NCBI RefSeq assembly: GCF_050624435.1 | Contig: NW_027459229.1 | Span: forward strand, 1-64,000 | From: Tenrec ecaudatus | Lineage: Eukaryota > Chordata > Mammalia > Afrosoricida > Tenrecidae | Direction: 5' to 3' | Length of the DNA stretch: 64,000 nucleotides | In this document: in pieces, positions 11,541 to 22,300 of the stretch | How the letters are laid out: each line of letters begins with the position of its first letter | Position numbering within the stretch: the first letter of the stretch is position 1 | Translations under genes and position numbers: made by a program | Notes under the pieces: model-generated | Told to the model about the DNA's origin: nothing | Databases searched by the model: none | What the model saw: only the letters and a program-made list of their open reading frames with translations

Positions 11541-11964
11541 TCACTATTTGTTTATTTTTCCTTCATATCCTAATATACTACGCAAATTTTCTACTGTTAT
11601 ACCTGAAGTCTGTTTGAATAGTAATTAAAATGGGAACCAGTATTCTAATATAAACAACATGAACTGCTGCACTAAAATGCTTAGGTCCAAGAACAATAGA
11701 ACATCTGCTCATGTTTGACTATAGCAGTTGGTATAGCCAGGCCATACATGGGGGATGGCACCCATATAGTTTAGCCATCCTTATGGCCTGGGAAGGAAGC
11801 ATTTGAAAATATTTGTCACATTTTACCTCAAGGAGAATTATTATTGTTATTGGGAGCTCTTCCAATTAAACAACCCATCATTCAATTAGATCATTATATC
11901 AGATAGTATAACAACCCATACTCCAATTAGATTAAGCATAGTTATACAACTGCTGCCACCATCA
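11541..11964. other. Unassigned stretch
   Basis: No repeat or gene recognised. Confidence 0.5.
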
Positions 11965-12440
11965 TTTTAAAAACATTTTATTTCTTCTTGAACTTTTTGA
12001 TATCAACTCTTCTTTATCCCCCCTGCCCTCCCCTAGCCAGGAACCCTAACTATTTTATTATTATGATGATGATGATTATCTTGCCATATCTTACACCACC
12101 CAATGTTGCCATTTCACCTACACTTCTGCTATTCATTCCCCGTAAGTGGGGCTATCCGGTCATCATTGTATCAGTTCCCCTGTCCCTGCCTCCCCCCCCC
12201 CCCCGCCCTCTTCTAGTACCCTCGGGGAATTCTTACTCCAATTACTATTTCTGAAGTGTTTAGCTATCTTGGATTTAATGTATCAAATGATTTTAGTTAT
12301 GCAAATGAACATATGCAGGTGCAACATGATTAATGAGGTAAAACTAAGACCATAAGAGTAAGGGGAGGAAATATTGGATAGTTACGTGTTTCATCAATGC
12401 TATACTGCCTCCTAGAGATTTTTGTGTGTCTACATCTCTG
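11965..12440 (-). mobile_element. Family T LINE-like repeat, partial
   Basis: The plus strand shows 'attttaaaaacattttatt', 'tatcttacaccacccaatgttgcc', a C-run at 12190-12203 and 'tgtttcatcaatgctata', which match the 3' kilobase of other T copies. It is divergent and lacks several blocks. Confidence 0.55.
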
Positions 12441-12447
12441 GGTCTCA

Positions 12448-12546
12448 ACACATAACCCACCCACTTGCCTTGAATAGATTCTGATTCATAATGATCCTAT
12501 ATGATTGCGTAGAACTGCTCCACAGAGTTTTATGCATAAGGTGTTA
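12448..12546 (-). repeat. AfroSINE, 3' part
   Basis: Reverse-complement blocks 'cttgaatagattctgattcataatgatcc' and 'agaactgctccacagagtttt' correspond to the AfroSINE 3' half. The head is missing. Confidence 0.65.
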
Positions 12547-12554
12547 ATTGAACT

Positions 12555-12955
12555 AAATTTAGACAATGAATAAGGAAAACCATAGAAGAATTGATGAATC
12601 TGCATTGTGGTGCTGGAGAAGAATATTAAAAGTACCATGGAATGTTAAAAGGACTAACCAATCTGTATTAGAAATAGTAAGGCCAAAGTGTTCCTTAGAG
12701 ACAAACATCTTAAAACTTCGTCTTACATACTTTGGACGTATCGTAGAGACCAGTCACTGGAGAAGGACATCAGGATTGGTAAAGGGGAGGGGTGGAGAAA
12801 AGGGGGAAGGCCCTCAGTGAGAGGTACTCACATAGTGACTGCCTCAAGGGGCTCAGGAATAGGAACAATTGCCAATATGGCTCTGGACCATGCAGTGTTT
12901 CTGTTGTTCACAGGGTCCTTATGAGTCAGAGGTGACTGGAGGGCTCCTAGCAATA
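12555..12955 (+). mobile_element. RTE LINE 3' end
   Basis: It opens at 'agacaatgaataaggaaaac' and continues with 'gtggtgctggagaagaatatta', 'catactttggacgtatcgta', 'gaccagtcactggagaagga' and 'atggctctggaccatgcagtg'. It encodes the C-terminal end of ORF2 (a frame reading RRIDESALWCWRRILKVPWN near 12590-12650, conserved in RTE and BovB), broken downstream. Confidence 0.85.
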
Positions 12956-13004
12956 CCAACATAGGTTCCAAGACTGTAGCCCACATGCCCACTCTCCACC
13001 CACC

Positions 13005-13128
13005 CCAAGCTAGAACTTTACAGAAGCTGACTGCTGTATTTTCTTCCCTCGGAGCAACTGGTCAATTCATACCAGCCTTTCAGTTAACAGCCTAACACTT
13101 CAACCACTGTGCCACCAAGGTTTCTTCA
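13005..13128 (-). repeat. AfroSINE, 5' part
   Basis: It carries the reverse complement of the head and middle: 'ctcggagcaactgg' and 'ttcaaccactgtgccaccaagg'. The tRNA-derived head is clear. Confidence 0.75.
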
Positions 13129-13299
13129 GTAAATAATAGATTACTTCCCATTAAGTTTCACAATATGTATCTATTAGTACACAAATAATAAATTTTACTT
13201 ATTACATATTGTGTATATTTAAATTTTATGTGTTATATATATAACACTCATACAAATCATTTCCAGATCAAATGTATGTTTGCATATGGATGTGTGTGT

Positions 13300-13522
13300 G
13301 TGTGAGTAAACCATTGTTTCTGAATTGATTCCAACTCAGAGAGACCTGAAGGATGCAGGAAAACTGCCCCCACAGGGTTCTCAGTGCTGTAAATCTATGC
13401 AAGCTGACTGACACATCCCTCTCTCCCAGAGCAGCTAGTAAGTGTACAGCTAGAAAGTTTGAAATACCACCCTTTCTGTTGAAAGTTGAACTTTAAACCA
13501 CTATGCCAGATGGGCTTCCATA
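13300..13522 (-). repeat. AfroSINE
   Basis: The full block order in reverse complement runs from 'gaattgattccaactcag' through 'cagagcagctag' to 'aaaccactatgccagatggg'. Confidence 0.75.
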
Positions 13523-13659
13523 TAAATAAACCAAAAACCAGTATGTACACACAGAGACACATAGAGGCATATATACACTAAAGTTAACTGAATTTAAGCA
13601 TATAAAATTCTATGAATCCATGATTCTAATTCACACTGGGCATAGCTGTATCTCTGTAT

Positions 13660-13703
13660 GAGTGTGTGTGTGTGTGTGTGTGTTGTGTTGTGTTGTGTGT
13701 GTT
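13660..13703. repeat. (TG)n / TGTTG microsatellite
   Basis: A run of TG dinucleotides turning into TGTTG units. It directly abuts the AfroSINE that follows. Confidence 0.95.
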
Positions 13704-13893
13704 GTATGCCCTCAAATCAATTCCAACCCACAGAGATCCTCTGGGGCTTGCTTTCTTAGACTGTGATCTTCCAGGGTCAGAGCATCAAGCTGTCACTGCT
13801 GTGGAGACACTGGGTGAGTTCAAACCACTAACCATTTGGTTAGCAGGTCGGGGCTTTGTCATTGTGCCGCTGGGCTCTTTTCTATCAGTCTAG
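13704..13893 (-). repeat. AfroSINE
   Basis: 'caaatcaattccaacccac', 'gagttcaaaccactaaccatttggttagcag' (as two adjacent blocks) and 'cattgtgccgctggg' are the reverse-complement tail, middle and tRNA-like head. Confidence 0.8.
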
Positions 13894-14879
13894 CGCTGTG
13901 TAACTTACAACAGATCTAAGCATTAAAGACCGGTTTTCAGGACAAGAGATCCATTTTGATAACAGCAGGTACTAATATTCTTCAAAAATAATTTCCAAGG
14001 TCTCCGAGGTGGCTACAGAAATACTTAGAAGTTTTGCTTTTGACACTTCTAAAAACTCAGCGTGTTTGGTTCCTGCCCTCCTGAACACTACCACCCCTAA
14101 ATTCCCATCAATTGCTGAGCACTCAGTGTGTCCTCATATATTAATGTAATTGCTGGATCTAACACTGCCATGTGTTACTCAAAACAAATAAACTATGAAA
14201 AAATTAATGATGTGGTACGCAATTCAGAAGTAGAGTATAGAAGTATTTCAGAAAGGTGTTTGAATCTATACAGGATAATACAAAAATCATATTAAATAAT
14301 CAAAAGCTGAAAATTGACCTTTGCAAAAGTATTTGTCAATATTTCAAAATATTTTATTCATAAAAATGTTTTTAAATGTTCTTATAAAACACTTGAAAAT
14401 TCTCAAGATTTTGAGTCATACCACATGTGTTGTGGTTATCATTATATTACAAAGATACATCATTTGTTTATTGCCTCTATTAAGGAAAATAACTCTGAGT
14501 AGTTAAAAGAAACTATTACAGTGATTAATTAGAAAATTTTGGCATTTTCCAATTCTGTGAATGGTGTAAGGCATTAAATTTCTAAATATGAGATAGCCAT
14601 TAACTTTCAGATCCTAATTAAGTAGCCTCCTTTCCCTAGTCTTAACTCCACACTCTCTTAAAGAGCTCTTCAAAGTGACGAGCGAAAAAACAATGTATCC
14701 ACTAGATGGGTCAGAGTGCTCAGCATTGAGAATACCAAGTGTATGAATGGAAATGGCAAGTGGAAAGTTAGAAGGCAAACAAATAAAATGGGAAGAATAT
14801 GTATAACTTTATATGCCCTGATTCAAGTTTGGGAGAACCTAGAAAAGTATGTGTTTAAGAGATAACTCTTTTCTCGAGT
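13894..14879. other. Unassigned stretch
   Basis: AT-rich. Short open frames around 14314-14506 show no recognisable domain or codon bias and are taken as chance. No repeat family recognised. Confidence 0.55.
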
Positions 14880-15010
14880 CATGAGCATCACCTGGGAATT
14901 TTTTAAAAAGTAGAATCTCCCACGGAGCTTCAGACCTACAGAATTTGAATCTGCATTTTAACAATATACTCAGCAGATTCATATGTACATTTAAGCTTCA
15001 GAAGCAAACC
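14880..15010 (+). repeat. MER5A-like hAT (Charlie) relic
   Basis: 'gagcatcacctgggaattttttaaaa', 'cagacctacagaatttgaatctg' and 'catttaagcttcagaagc' follow the MER5A pattern (catcacctggggagctttt and so on). A mammal-wide old non-autonomous DNA transposon. Confidence 0.75.
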
Positions 15011-16189
15011 GTCCCAACGTGGGGGTGTCTTTCACAACTTTCATAAGGCCATCCACTAAGGTGTGAGAGTAAATTAGAAGTTGTTCTCTTTATATTTATT
15101 TCTGCTTAATGTAAACGTAAATAGACTAATCGTTTCTATCATTCAACAGATGAGCTGATGTCCCTCCTTGGTTTGTTTATCAAAGAACCCAAAGCGAGAA
15201 CAGGCACTCCATACTGCAGCAATGGCATGGGCCCCCTCCCTCGGGGCTCCTCCAACTTTACTTGAGGGGAGAAGGGTCTCATTCCACATCTGGCCAAGTA
15301 TGATTCATAGCCATCCTCCAATCTTCTTTATCCTACCATTACACTACTGTCCATCCCACCATACTCTACATCTTGGCTTGGTTTAATAATTATTACCCAC
15401 ACAAAACTCGTAAATAATACAATTATGGGGCTTATCAGGAAAGTTAACAGTCTAATAGTCAGAATTAAAAATGCTAAGGATACAGTTCAATTGACCAGTA
15501 TTTCTTTTTAGCCATGTAGTAGAAAGCTCTCTACCTCTTGACTTTAGCCTTTGGCTCACTGTCCTCTGAAGCAGTTGGGTTAGTGTTTCATAGCTTCCTT
15601 GATGCTGATAAATTCCCAAAGACCACGGTACTCTACCAGCCAGGCTTCTTCCCAGAGTCACTCAGCTTTACTTGTCTGCTGGGTCAAGAATTCCACCATG
15701 CTGTCTCATGCTGCCACCACCACCACCACCACTTCTCAATGCCAAGATATTAGTCCAGATAACAAAGTTCACTTTGTTTGTGGCTCTTCTTTCTTAATGG
15801 TCATGGAATTCGCCATTCCTGCTTCTCAGATTCCCACTGGAATGGCAAAATTCTCTAAACATACAGTCCTATAGACCCTATTTGCATTCTCCTATCCAAT
15901 CATTTGGTGGGGATTAACAATACTCTGGAGAGTAGATCCTTACCAAGATGCCATACCTTGGCAGCACTGCCCTTCTCATTAGTTCACCCTGAAGGAGTTA
16001 GGATACGTGGAGGATATGAATGCCCAATTAATGGGTTTATGAGTTATATTATCTAATTAGATAATTAGCATGTTATACCAGCCACTCCTTTGTCAGATTA
16101 TGTTGTGTACTGGCTTGCATGTTGCGATAAAAACTGAAGCTATATCGCAAGTGTATCAAATATAAGCAGTCACCCACAGTGGAAAATTT
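15011..16189. other. Unassigned stretch
   Basis: No confident repeat or gene. It holds a short CAC run at 15712-15731 and an 18-bp perfect palindrome at 16048-16065. The part at 15500-15980 resembles LTR-type sequence in composition, but no termini were found. Confidence 0.5.
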
Positions 16190-17020
16190 TCAATGGAGCT
16201 TTCAGATTAAAGCAAACTTGAAAGTTAAGACCTGACTAGCTGTTTCTGGGTGGAAAAAAGGCCAGGGGAACCTTATAGATTGTGGCTTGACATTGCGGGA
16301 GATAGTGGCGGCAGATAAGCCCCTCGGTCTGGGAAGCAATAAAAATACAACTGGGAAGAGCTGCTTCTTAAAGGTACTGTCAGCTTTGATGACATGAATG
16401 GAGCAAAGCTTTGAAGACCTTCATTTACTACTGTAACACGATTCAAATGGGAACAAGTGCGACATTAACTAAAAATCAGAAACTGAAATATATAAAATAT
16501 GGATAAAAGAAAACTGGAAGTTGTAAAACATGATGGATTGTTTACTAATCCACGGCATTGGTGAACCGACACGAACTGGTCCTGGACATTTGAACCGGAC
16601 CATCATATGGTCTAATATCCCAAGAATGACAAATTGAAGAAGAACGGAGTCACAGCCAACATCAAAAAGAACAGTGCAGATATGACCTGAAATCTAATGC
16701 AGTCAATGATAGAATAACACCCAGACACCCAAAAGGAAGGCCAGTTGATATGACGATTACGCTCATACTTACATAGGAGTCGCGATGCCAAAAATGAAGA
16801 AATTGAGGACTTTCATCAACTCTGCCTTCTAAAATTGATTAACCAAGTGACTGTAATGCAATATTTGGAAACTAAGAAGAATTAATGGTTGTAAAACATG
16901 GCTTTAGTGATAGAAATAATGCAGAGATTGCATGATAGATTTTTACAAGAAGAATAATTTAATCATAAATACCATTTTAAATAGCATAAAGGGCAACTGT
17001 GCACATGGATCCCTCCAGAG
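16190..17020 (+). pseudogene. RTE LINE 5' region and ORF endonuclease fragment
   Basis: It opens near the RTE 5' end ('ggaagagctgcttcttaaag', 'gatgacatgaatggagcaaagctttg') and enters the apurinic-endonuclease domain. The stretch near 16560-16620 encodes a degenerate 'GPGxFEPDHHMV' block. The stretch near 16880-16960 encodes a 'MIDFYKKNNLIINTIL' block, which matches the RLIDFCKxNNLIIxNT stretch of RTE/BovB endonucleases. It is broken by several shifts, and the 3' two thirds of the element are absent. Confidence 0.75.
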
Positions 17021-17196
17021 CGAATGCCGGCATGCCTTGTTTTACTGCACTTCACTTTATGAGCTCAGGGGAATATCCATGGAAGCCATTTTTCTAGGAG
17101 CATGTGAACATGTTGTGACTATGTAACATCTAATCCTTAAAATATTTCAAACTCCTTCACAATGCTACTGCATTGATAGACTACCAGACGGAGAGT

Positions 17197-17362
17197 CAGA
17201 CACATTGTCCATGCACTAGTTCCAACTCATAGCAAAGCTACAGGGCACAGTAGAACAGCCTTGTGGGGTTTTGCGACTACAAATCTTCACTGGATCCTCA
17301 TCTTTCTCCCTGCGATCAGGTGGTTTTTTTCAAATTGCTGACCTTGTGGTTTTCCACCCAGT
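17197..17362 (-). repeat. AfroSINE
   Basis: 'ctagttccaactcatagc', 'gtagaacagccttgtggggtttt' (as blocks) and 'caggtggtttttttcaaattgctgacc' appear in reverse-complement order. The tRNA head is truncated. Confidence 0.75.
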
Positions 17363-17379
17363 ACAGAACTCACTACATG

Positions 17380-18112
17380 ACCAAGCTTCCGACAGTATTT
17401 AATGTAAACATAATTTTATATGGACTAAGAAATAAAAAAAGTATGGCTTACTATACGGCAATATCTATGAGGGCATATCCTCCCCCCCAACCCAGAAGTT
17501 TTGTTTTCAAAGCTATGTATTTAAATTTTTTTTCAAAACAACCTTATCACCTTCAAGGTATACTTCATTACACTTTAATACCTTTGATAAATATGCAATT
17601 TCATTCTTGAAAACGTTTCTCAAACTCATCTGTATGGACATCTGACAGTAACTCCTTCATTTTTTCTTCAGTCCTATGTTGTCAAAACGCTGGCCTTTCT
17701 GTCCCTCTTCATTTGTGTAAACAAAAAAAACCCCACAAAACGAGGTCAGGTGAGTAAGGTGCATGGGGCAAGAAAAGTATTCTGGGTTTTTTGCCCCAAA
17801 CTGGTACACTGAGATGACTGTAAGCAGGCACATTTTTTTTATGGTGACAAAACCAGCCCCCTGTCTGCCACAAATCAGGTCTTTTTTTTGTTATACTATG
17901 TTACACAATCTTTTTAGAACCTCTAAATAGAAAGCTTGATTAACAGTCTGACCTGGTGGAATGGACTCCAAATGCACTATCTCCCTCACATCAGCAGAGC
18001 TTTTTACAGTTTTTCTTAGGGGGGGGGCACCTCCTCATCTATTATTGTGGTAGTCTATCCCCAAATATGTTATATCTCTGAAGCATCACTATCTACAGAC
18101 TTCATATCTGCA
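17380..18112 (-). pseudogene. Mariner transposase relic
   Basis: On the minus strand, sections in different frames read: a block of the type 'IVHLESIPPGQTVNQAFYLE' around 17925-17985; 'VLKRL' near 17910; 'DLWQTGGWFCHHK' near 17845-17885, which carries the HHxN region with the second catalytic Asp position lost; and 'FLPHAPYSP'-like near 17760. After these come a helix-rich tail and a 'YLEGD' block near 17550, the typical mariner close. The 3' border is near 17455-17490, where an inverted-repeat-like end 'cctccccccc...' is seen. Many stops are present. Inactive. Confidence 0.75.
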
Positions 18113-18119
18113 TCAGGAT

Positions 18120-18456
18120 AATCAGTCAGAACAAAGCCAGGGGCCAAATAGAGAATAGACCAACAGGTTCTCATATGTAAGTTCAAAATGAAGCTAATAA
18201 ATTAAAACAAGTCCATAAAAGCCACAATAGACCTTGAGAATAGTGTACCTGAATTCAGAGATCATTTCAAGAACAGGTTTGACACATTGTGGACTAATTA
18301 CATAAAACAACAGGAGTTGTGGAAAGATAGCTAAGGGAGCGCACGTGAAGAAAACAAAGAAGATTAAATAAAAATCAGGAAATAAAGAACAAACCAAAAT
18401 GGAGTCACAAATAACTGCAAAACTGCACTGACCATAGAGTATACAAAGCAAAGAGA
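18120..18456 (+). mobile_element. RTE LINE ORF2 fragment, left part of a copy split by another RTE
   Basis: It opens 'aatcagtcagaacaaagccagg', continues 'gaatagaccaacaggttctca' and 'cctgaattcagagatcattt', and ends 'gagtatacaaagcaaag'. This is the linker between endonuclease and RT in RTE. It continues at 19803 after the inverted RTE insertion. Confidence 0.8.
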
Positions 18457-19802
18457 TAATTGTTGTTAGGGGCCATTGAGTAGGTTGTAATCTTGTCTTC
18501 TTTCCTGTCTTTTTTAATACCTTTTGCTTTTTCATGAATGATGTTCTCGAGTCCTCCAACAGATCATCTGGACTTCGGTGACTTAAGTGTTCATCAAATC
18601 AGTCCAGATGTGCTCAAATGCTGGTGGGGTAGACGCATGGCCATATTTCCACTCTGGGGGACTTGTTTTATTTTCCATCAACTTCAAACTTAACTTACAT
18701 ATGAACAATTGGTGGTTCATCCCACTGTCGTTTCCTGGCTTCGTTTTAGTGCTTCTCTATCGTTTCTTCCCAGGGATGTAGTCGATTTGATTTCTATGTA
18801 TTCCATCCGGAGAAGTCAGTGTGTATAGCAGACTTTTGTGTTGTTGAAAAACTGTATTTGCTATGACTAAGTCGTTGGTCTTTCAAATTCAATCATGGAC
18901 TTTTCAGCTTTGTTTCTAGCCTCATGTCCCCCTTTCCCCAGCTACTGTTCCCTCTTGGCTTCCTACTTGTACATTTCAACTTTCAATAAGTACAAATGCA
19001 ACTTAATGTTTGATCAAATTCAGACCGAAGACATTCGTAGAACTAGCCAGTTTTTCAGCACTGGTTTTTGTGGCAGGTGCATACATTTGAATAATAGTAT
19101 TGGTTGGATTTCCTCAAAGGTGGACAGAGATAACCATATCACAGACAGCATTATACATCAGAGTAGATCGTGAAATGTGCCTTTGGACCATGAAGGCATG
19201 CCATTCCTCTTGACTATTTCATTCCCGGCATAGTAAATCACAGGCTTTTCTGATTCAAAAAAGCTAATGACAGTTCATTTCTGCTTACTAATGCCTAAGA
19301 TATTAATCTTTATATATTCCCCTTATTTTTGATTAGTTCCAATTTTCCCAAATTCATACTTTGCACATTCCGAGTTCCAAACAGTATCAGATTTTTCAGC
19401 TCTTTCTTCCCCCATAGCCCATCAACAAAGGAAGACTCCAAAGCCTACACACCATTCATGCCAGCATGGTTGACTCTCCTCCAAGAAAGTAGCTCCTCCT
19501 CAGTCACAGTTGAGTGCCCCTGACCCGAAGGGCTCATCTCCAGCACTATCTCCCACGCAGCCTTCCTCCCATTCATCAAGCCATCAAAAGCTGGCAATGT
19601 TTTGAAGCTAAGCATAAGGTTTTCAGCAGCTACTTCCCTGAAGTGGGCAGCCAATTCTTTCTTCGTTGTTCTTAGTCTGGAAGCTCTGCTGAAACCTGTT
19701 CCCTTTGGGTCATTGTGCTGATGTTTGAAACAGTGGCATAGCTTCTGAAATCATAGCAAGACACAAGCCACCACAGTAAGACAGGCTGACTGACAAGTGG
19801 GG
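18457..19802 (-). mobile_element. RTE LINE, internally deleted, inserted in opposite orientation inside another RTE
   Basis: On the minus strand it starts near 19802 in the RTE 5' UTR ('gaagctatgccactgtttc') and runs through the endonuclease region. Sense blocks there include the degenerate 'YSADNxNV'-free endonuclease core near 18900-19200. It reaches the linker at about 18520-18750 and then jumps, near 18490, straight to the last ~35 bases of the 3' tail (plus strand 'attgttgttaggggccattgag', 18458-18479). The whole RT domain is missing while both element ends are present. A candidate target duplication flanks it: aaagcaaagaga at 18445-18456 and aaagcaagcaga at 19803-19814. Confidence 0.75.
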
Positions 19803-20050
19803 AAAGCAAGCAGAAGATGTGCTTAAATAAAAAGTTGAACAGAAGATGCCAAGGGTGGCTTTCAGAAACAAAGTAAAGCGTTGTAATGAAATGTGCAAAA
19901 CCCTAAAACTAAATGAGGTGAACAAAGCCATCATTTCTAAAACTAATGAAGAATCATCTGATTAACTAAAGAAGAAACCCAAGCCTATTTTGCAATATGA
20001 AAAGATTCAAAGACTCTGGAAGTATCCAAAGAAGATAGTTATGCAGAGTC
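19803..20050 (+). mobile_element. RTE LINE ORF2 fragment, right part of the split copy
   Basis: It resumes with 'gttgaacagaagatgccaag', 'acaaagtaaagcgttgtaatgaaatgtgcaaa' (as blocks) and 'agaaacccaagcct', the RTE region directly downstream of the part ending at 18456. The same orientation and continuous element coordinates show one split copy. Confidence 0.7.
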
Positions 20051-20404
20051 AGGATAGCCAAAAGAACGGGCAACTGTCAAACATTTCAGCAGGTAGCATG
20101 GGATCCCAAGATGCCAAAGCCCCTCCATGAGATCCGCTATGAGGTATCAAGCAGTTGTAAGAAGATGAGGCTGCATTTGAACACCTCCAACTTCCACTCG
20201 TCTGGTCTTCATTTGGTGTGTTGCTTGCCTGCCAAGTCTGCTTACCTTGATTCACTTGTCTCTGCAGACAGAATATGTTGATCCTGGGAGACATCCGAAG
20301 TTCCTTCCAACAAACATTATGAATGAAACCAGTTGAGGGGAGTACATTCTGATGAATGGCAACTCCATGACTGTCCAAATGGAATGGTTCTCCATAGGTC
20401 TTTT
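20051..20404. other. Unassigned stretch
   Basis: No repeat family recognised. A 155-codon open frame on the minus strand begins here and runs into neighbouring repeats. It has no recognisable domain. Confidence 0.5.
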
Positions 20405-21430
20405 TGGTTTGGTTTTGTTTTTTAATACTTTTACTGGGTGCTCTTATGTCTCTTATCACAATCCATACATTCATCCAGTGTGTCAACCATATTTGCACAC
20501 ATGCCTCCATCATCATTTTTTTTTATGTTTGAAATGAGCTTGCAGGTCATTCAAGACTCCAAGTCCACTTCAGCTTTACTTTTCCTCCTTTTATCGCCAC
20601 TCAGACCAATACATAGAGGGACAGGAATCTGGAGGGTACCATCATCATTTTCAAAGTATGCTCTTGAAACCTGAGACCTGATATCAGCTCCCCATTTCTT
20701 CCCCTTCCTCTCCCACTTTCCCTCCCTCACAAACCCTTTATAAGTTATAGATTATTATTCCCATAACTTACTCCATCCTCTGTCGCCCCTCACCCACTTT
20801 TCCATTATTCATCCCCCTGGGAGGGGATTCCAATAGATGCCTATGATCGAGTCTTCCTTTCTCCCCCCTAATCCTACAGGTATCTCAACTCTCATTGTTG
20901 GCCTGGGGGAGTTATCTTTCCTGGATTCCCTGTGTTGGGGGCTCTTATCTGTAGCAGTGTGCATGCTCTAGTCTAACCCAATTTGTAAGGTAGAATTGAG
21001 GTCATGAAAGTGGGGTGAAGGAAGCATCAAGAACAAGAAAGTTGTGTGTTTCATCAGTGCTATTCCCTGAGACCTCTTTGTGAGGGGATGTCCAACTGTC
21101 TACAGATGGGCATTGGGCCTCCACTCCATGGCACCCCTCCCATTCACCTTGGGTATGGTTTTATTCTGGGTCTTAGATGCCTGATACCTGATCCTATTGA
21201 CACCTCCTGCTCACAGGCTGGTGTGCTTCTTCCATGTGGGTTTTGTTGCTTCTGAGCTAGATGGCCACTTGTTTATCTTCAAGCCTTTAAGACCCCAGAT
21301 GCTATATCTTTTGATAGCCAGACACCATCAGCTTTCTTCACCACATTTGCTTAATCACCTGCCTTGTCTTCGGCGATCATGTCAGAAAGGTGAGCATCAC
21401 AGGGTGCCTGAGAGCTGGTTTTTACTTTTT
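20405..21430 (-). mobile_element. Family T LINE-like repeat, with a nested 119-bp retroposed insert
   Basis: The plus strand shows the reversed T order: 'tttactgggtgctcttatg', 'cacaatccatacattcatcc', 'tatcagctccccatttc', 'acttactccatcctctg', 'gggaggggattcc', 'tctagtctaacccaatttgtaagg', 'ctcacaggctggtgtgcttct', 'cagacaccatcagctttcttc'. It is about 0.9 kb of T once the insert at 20520-20638 is removed. Confidence 0.7.
20520..20638 (-). mobile_element. Small retroposed insert (possible processed-transcript 3' end) with perfect 13-bp target duplication
   Basis: The 13-mer ccatcatcatttt occurs at 20507-20519 and again at 20639-20651, and T copies elsewhere have this motif only once. The insert begins with a T-run on the plus strand, so it is a minus-strand sequence ending in poly(A), as made by L1 machinery. 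Its minus-strand reading includes a frame closing in a basic stretch near 20560-20620. The source transcript was not recognised. Confidence 0.75.
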
Positions 21431-21540
21431 TGAAAGAGAGGTACCAAACATTTATTCTGAGACATTGCTGGATGGAACCAAACCTTCAACCTTTCCATAA
21501 GTAGCTAAGAGTGTTAACCATTGGCACCACCGAGGGACTA
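21431..21540 (-). repeat. AfroSINE, 5' part
   Basis: 'gttaaccattggcaccaccgaggg' is the reverse-complement head. The middle is strongly diverged. Confidence 0.6.
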
Positions 21541-21814
21541 TTACCATATATACCTTAAATTTTTTTTCAGGTACTTAAAATCTAGGCTACTTTGCTTGAG
21601 AAGCTATGTCATTAATCTCGATGCATCTGTTCTTTAGCTAATGTTTATGAAAAAGATATTCATTTAAAGGTCAAATATGTCAAAAATAGGTGGGATTAGC
21701 ATTTAAATGTGAAAAAACTGTGGTTAACCTCAATCTATCTTTTTATTCTTTACTATACTACATAGCCTGAAGTGAAACTTATTATTTAAAAAATCTTTTT
21801 CAAAAAAAAAATCT

Positions 21815-22300
21815 ACCTACCCCCTCCACTATCATGATCCCAATTCTACTTTACAAATTCGGCTGGACCAGAGGATGTACACTGGCACATATAGGAACAG
21901 GGAATTCAGGACAGATGATCCCTTCAGGACCAGGGGTGAGAGTGGCGATACCAGGAAGGTGGAGGGAGGGTGGGGTGAAAAGAGGGAAGTGATTACAGGG
22001 ATCTACATATGACTTCCTCCCTGGGGGATGAACAACAGAAAAGTGGGTGATGGGAGACATTGCACAGTGCAAAATATGACAAAATAATAATTTATAAATT
22101 ATCAAGGGTTTATGAGGGAGGGGGAGCAGAAAGGGAAGGGAAAAATGATCAGATGCCAGGGGCTTAGATGGAGAGCAAATGTTTTGAGAATGGTAATGGC
22201 AATGAATGTACAAATGTGCCTGACACAATGGATGGATGTATGGCTTGTGATAAGAGTTGTATGAGCCTCCAATAAAATGATAAAAAAGAAAAATAATAAA
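21815..22300 (+). mobile_element. Family T LINE-like repeat, 5'-truncated copy with poly(A)-type end
   Basis: The sense orientation is visible here: 'tcatgatcccaattctac', 'ggaccagaggatgtacactgg', 'ctccctgggggatgaacaac', 'aataatttataaattatcaa', 'gacacaatggatggatgtat' and the 3' end 'cctccaataaaatgata' followed by an A-rich tail. The AATAAA signal placed just before the tail supports a LINE 3' UTR. Confidence 0.75.

Noticed and set aside
15500..15980. Second LTR-like stretch, perhaps related to 5430-5870
   Set aside because: Similarity between the two was limited to short AT-rich words.
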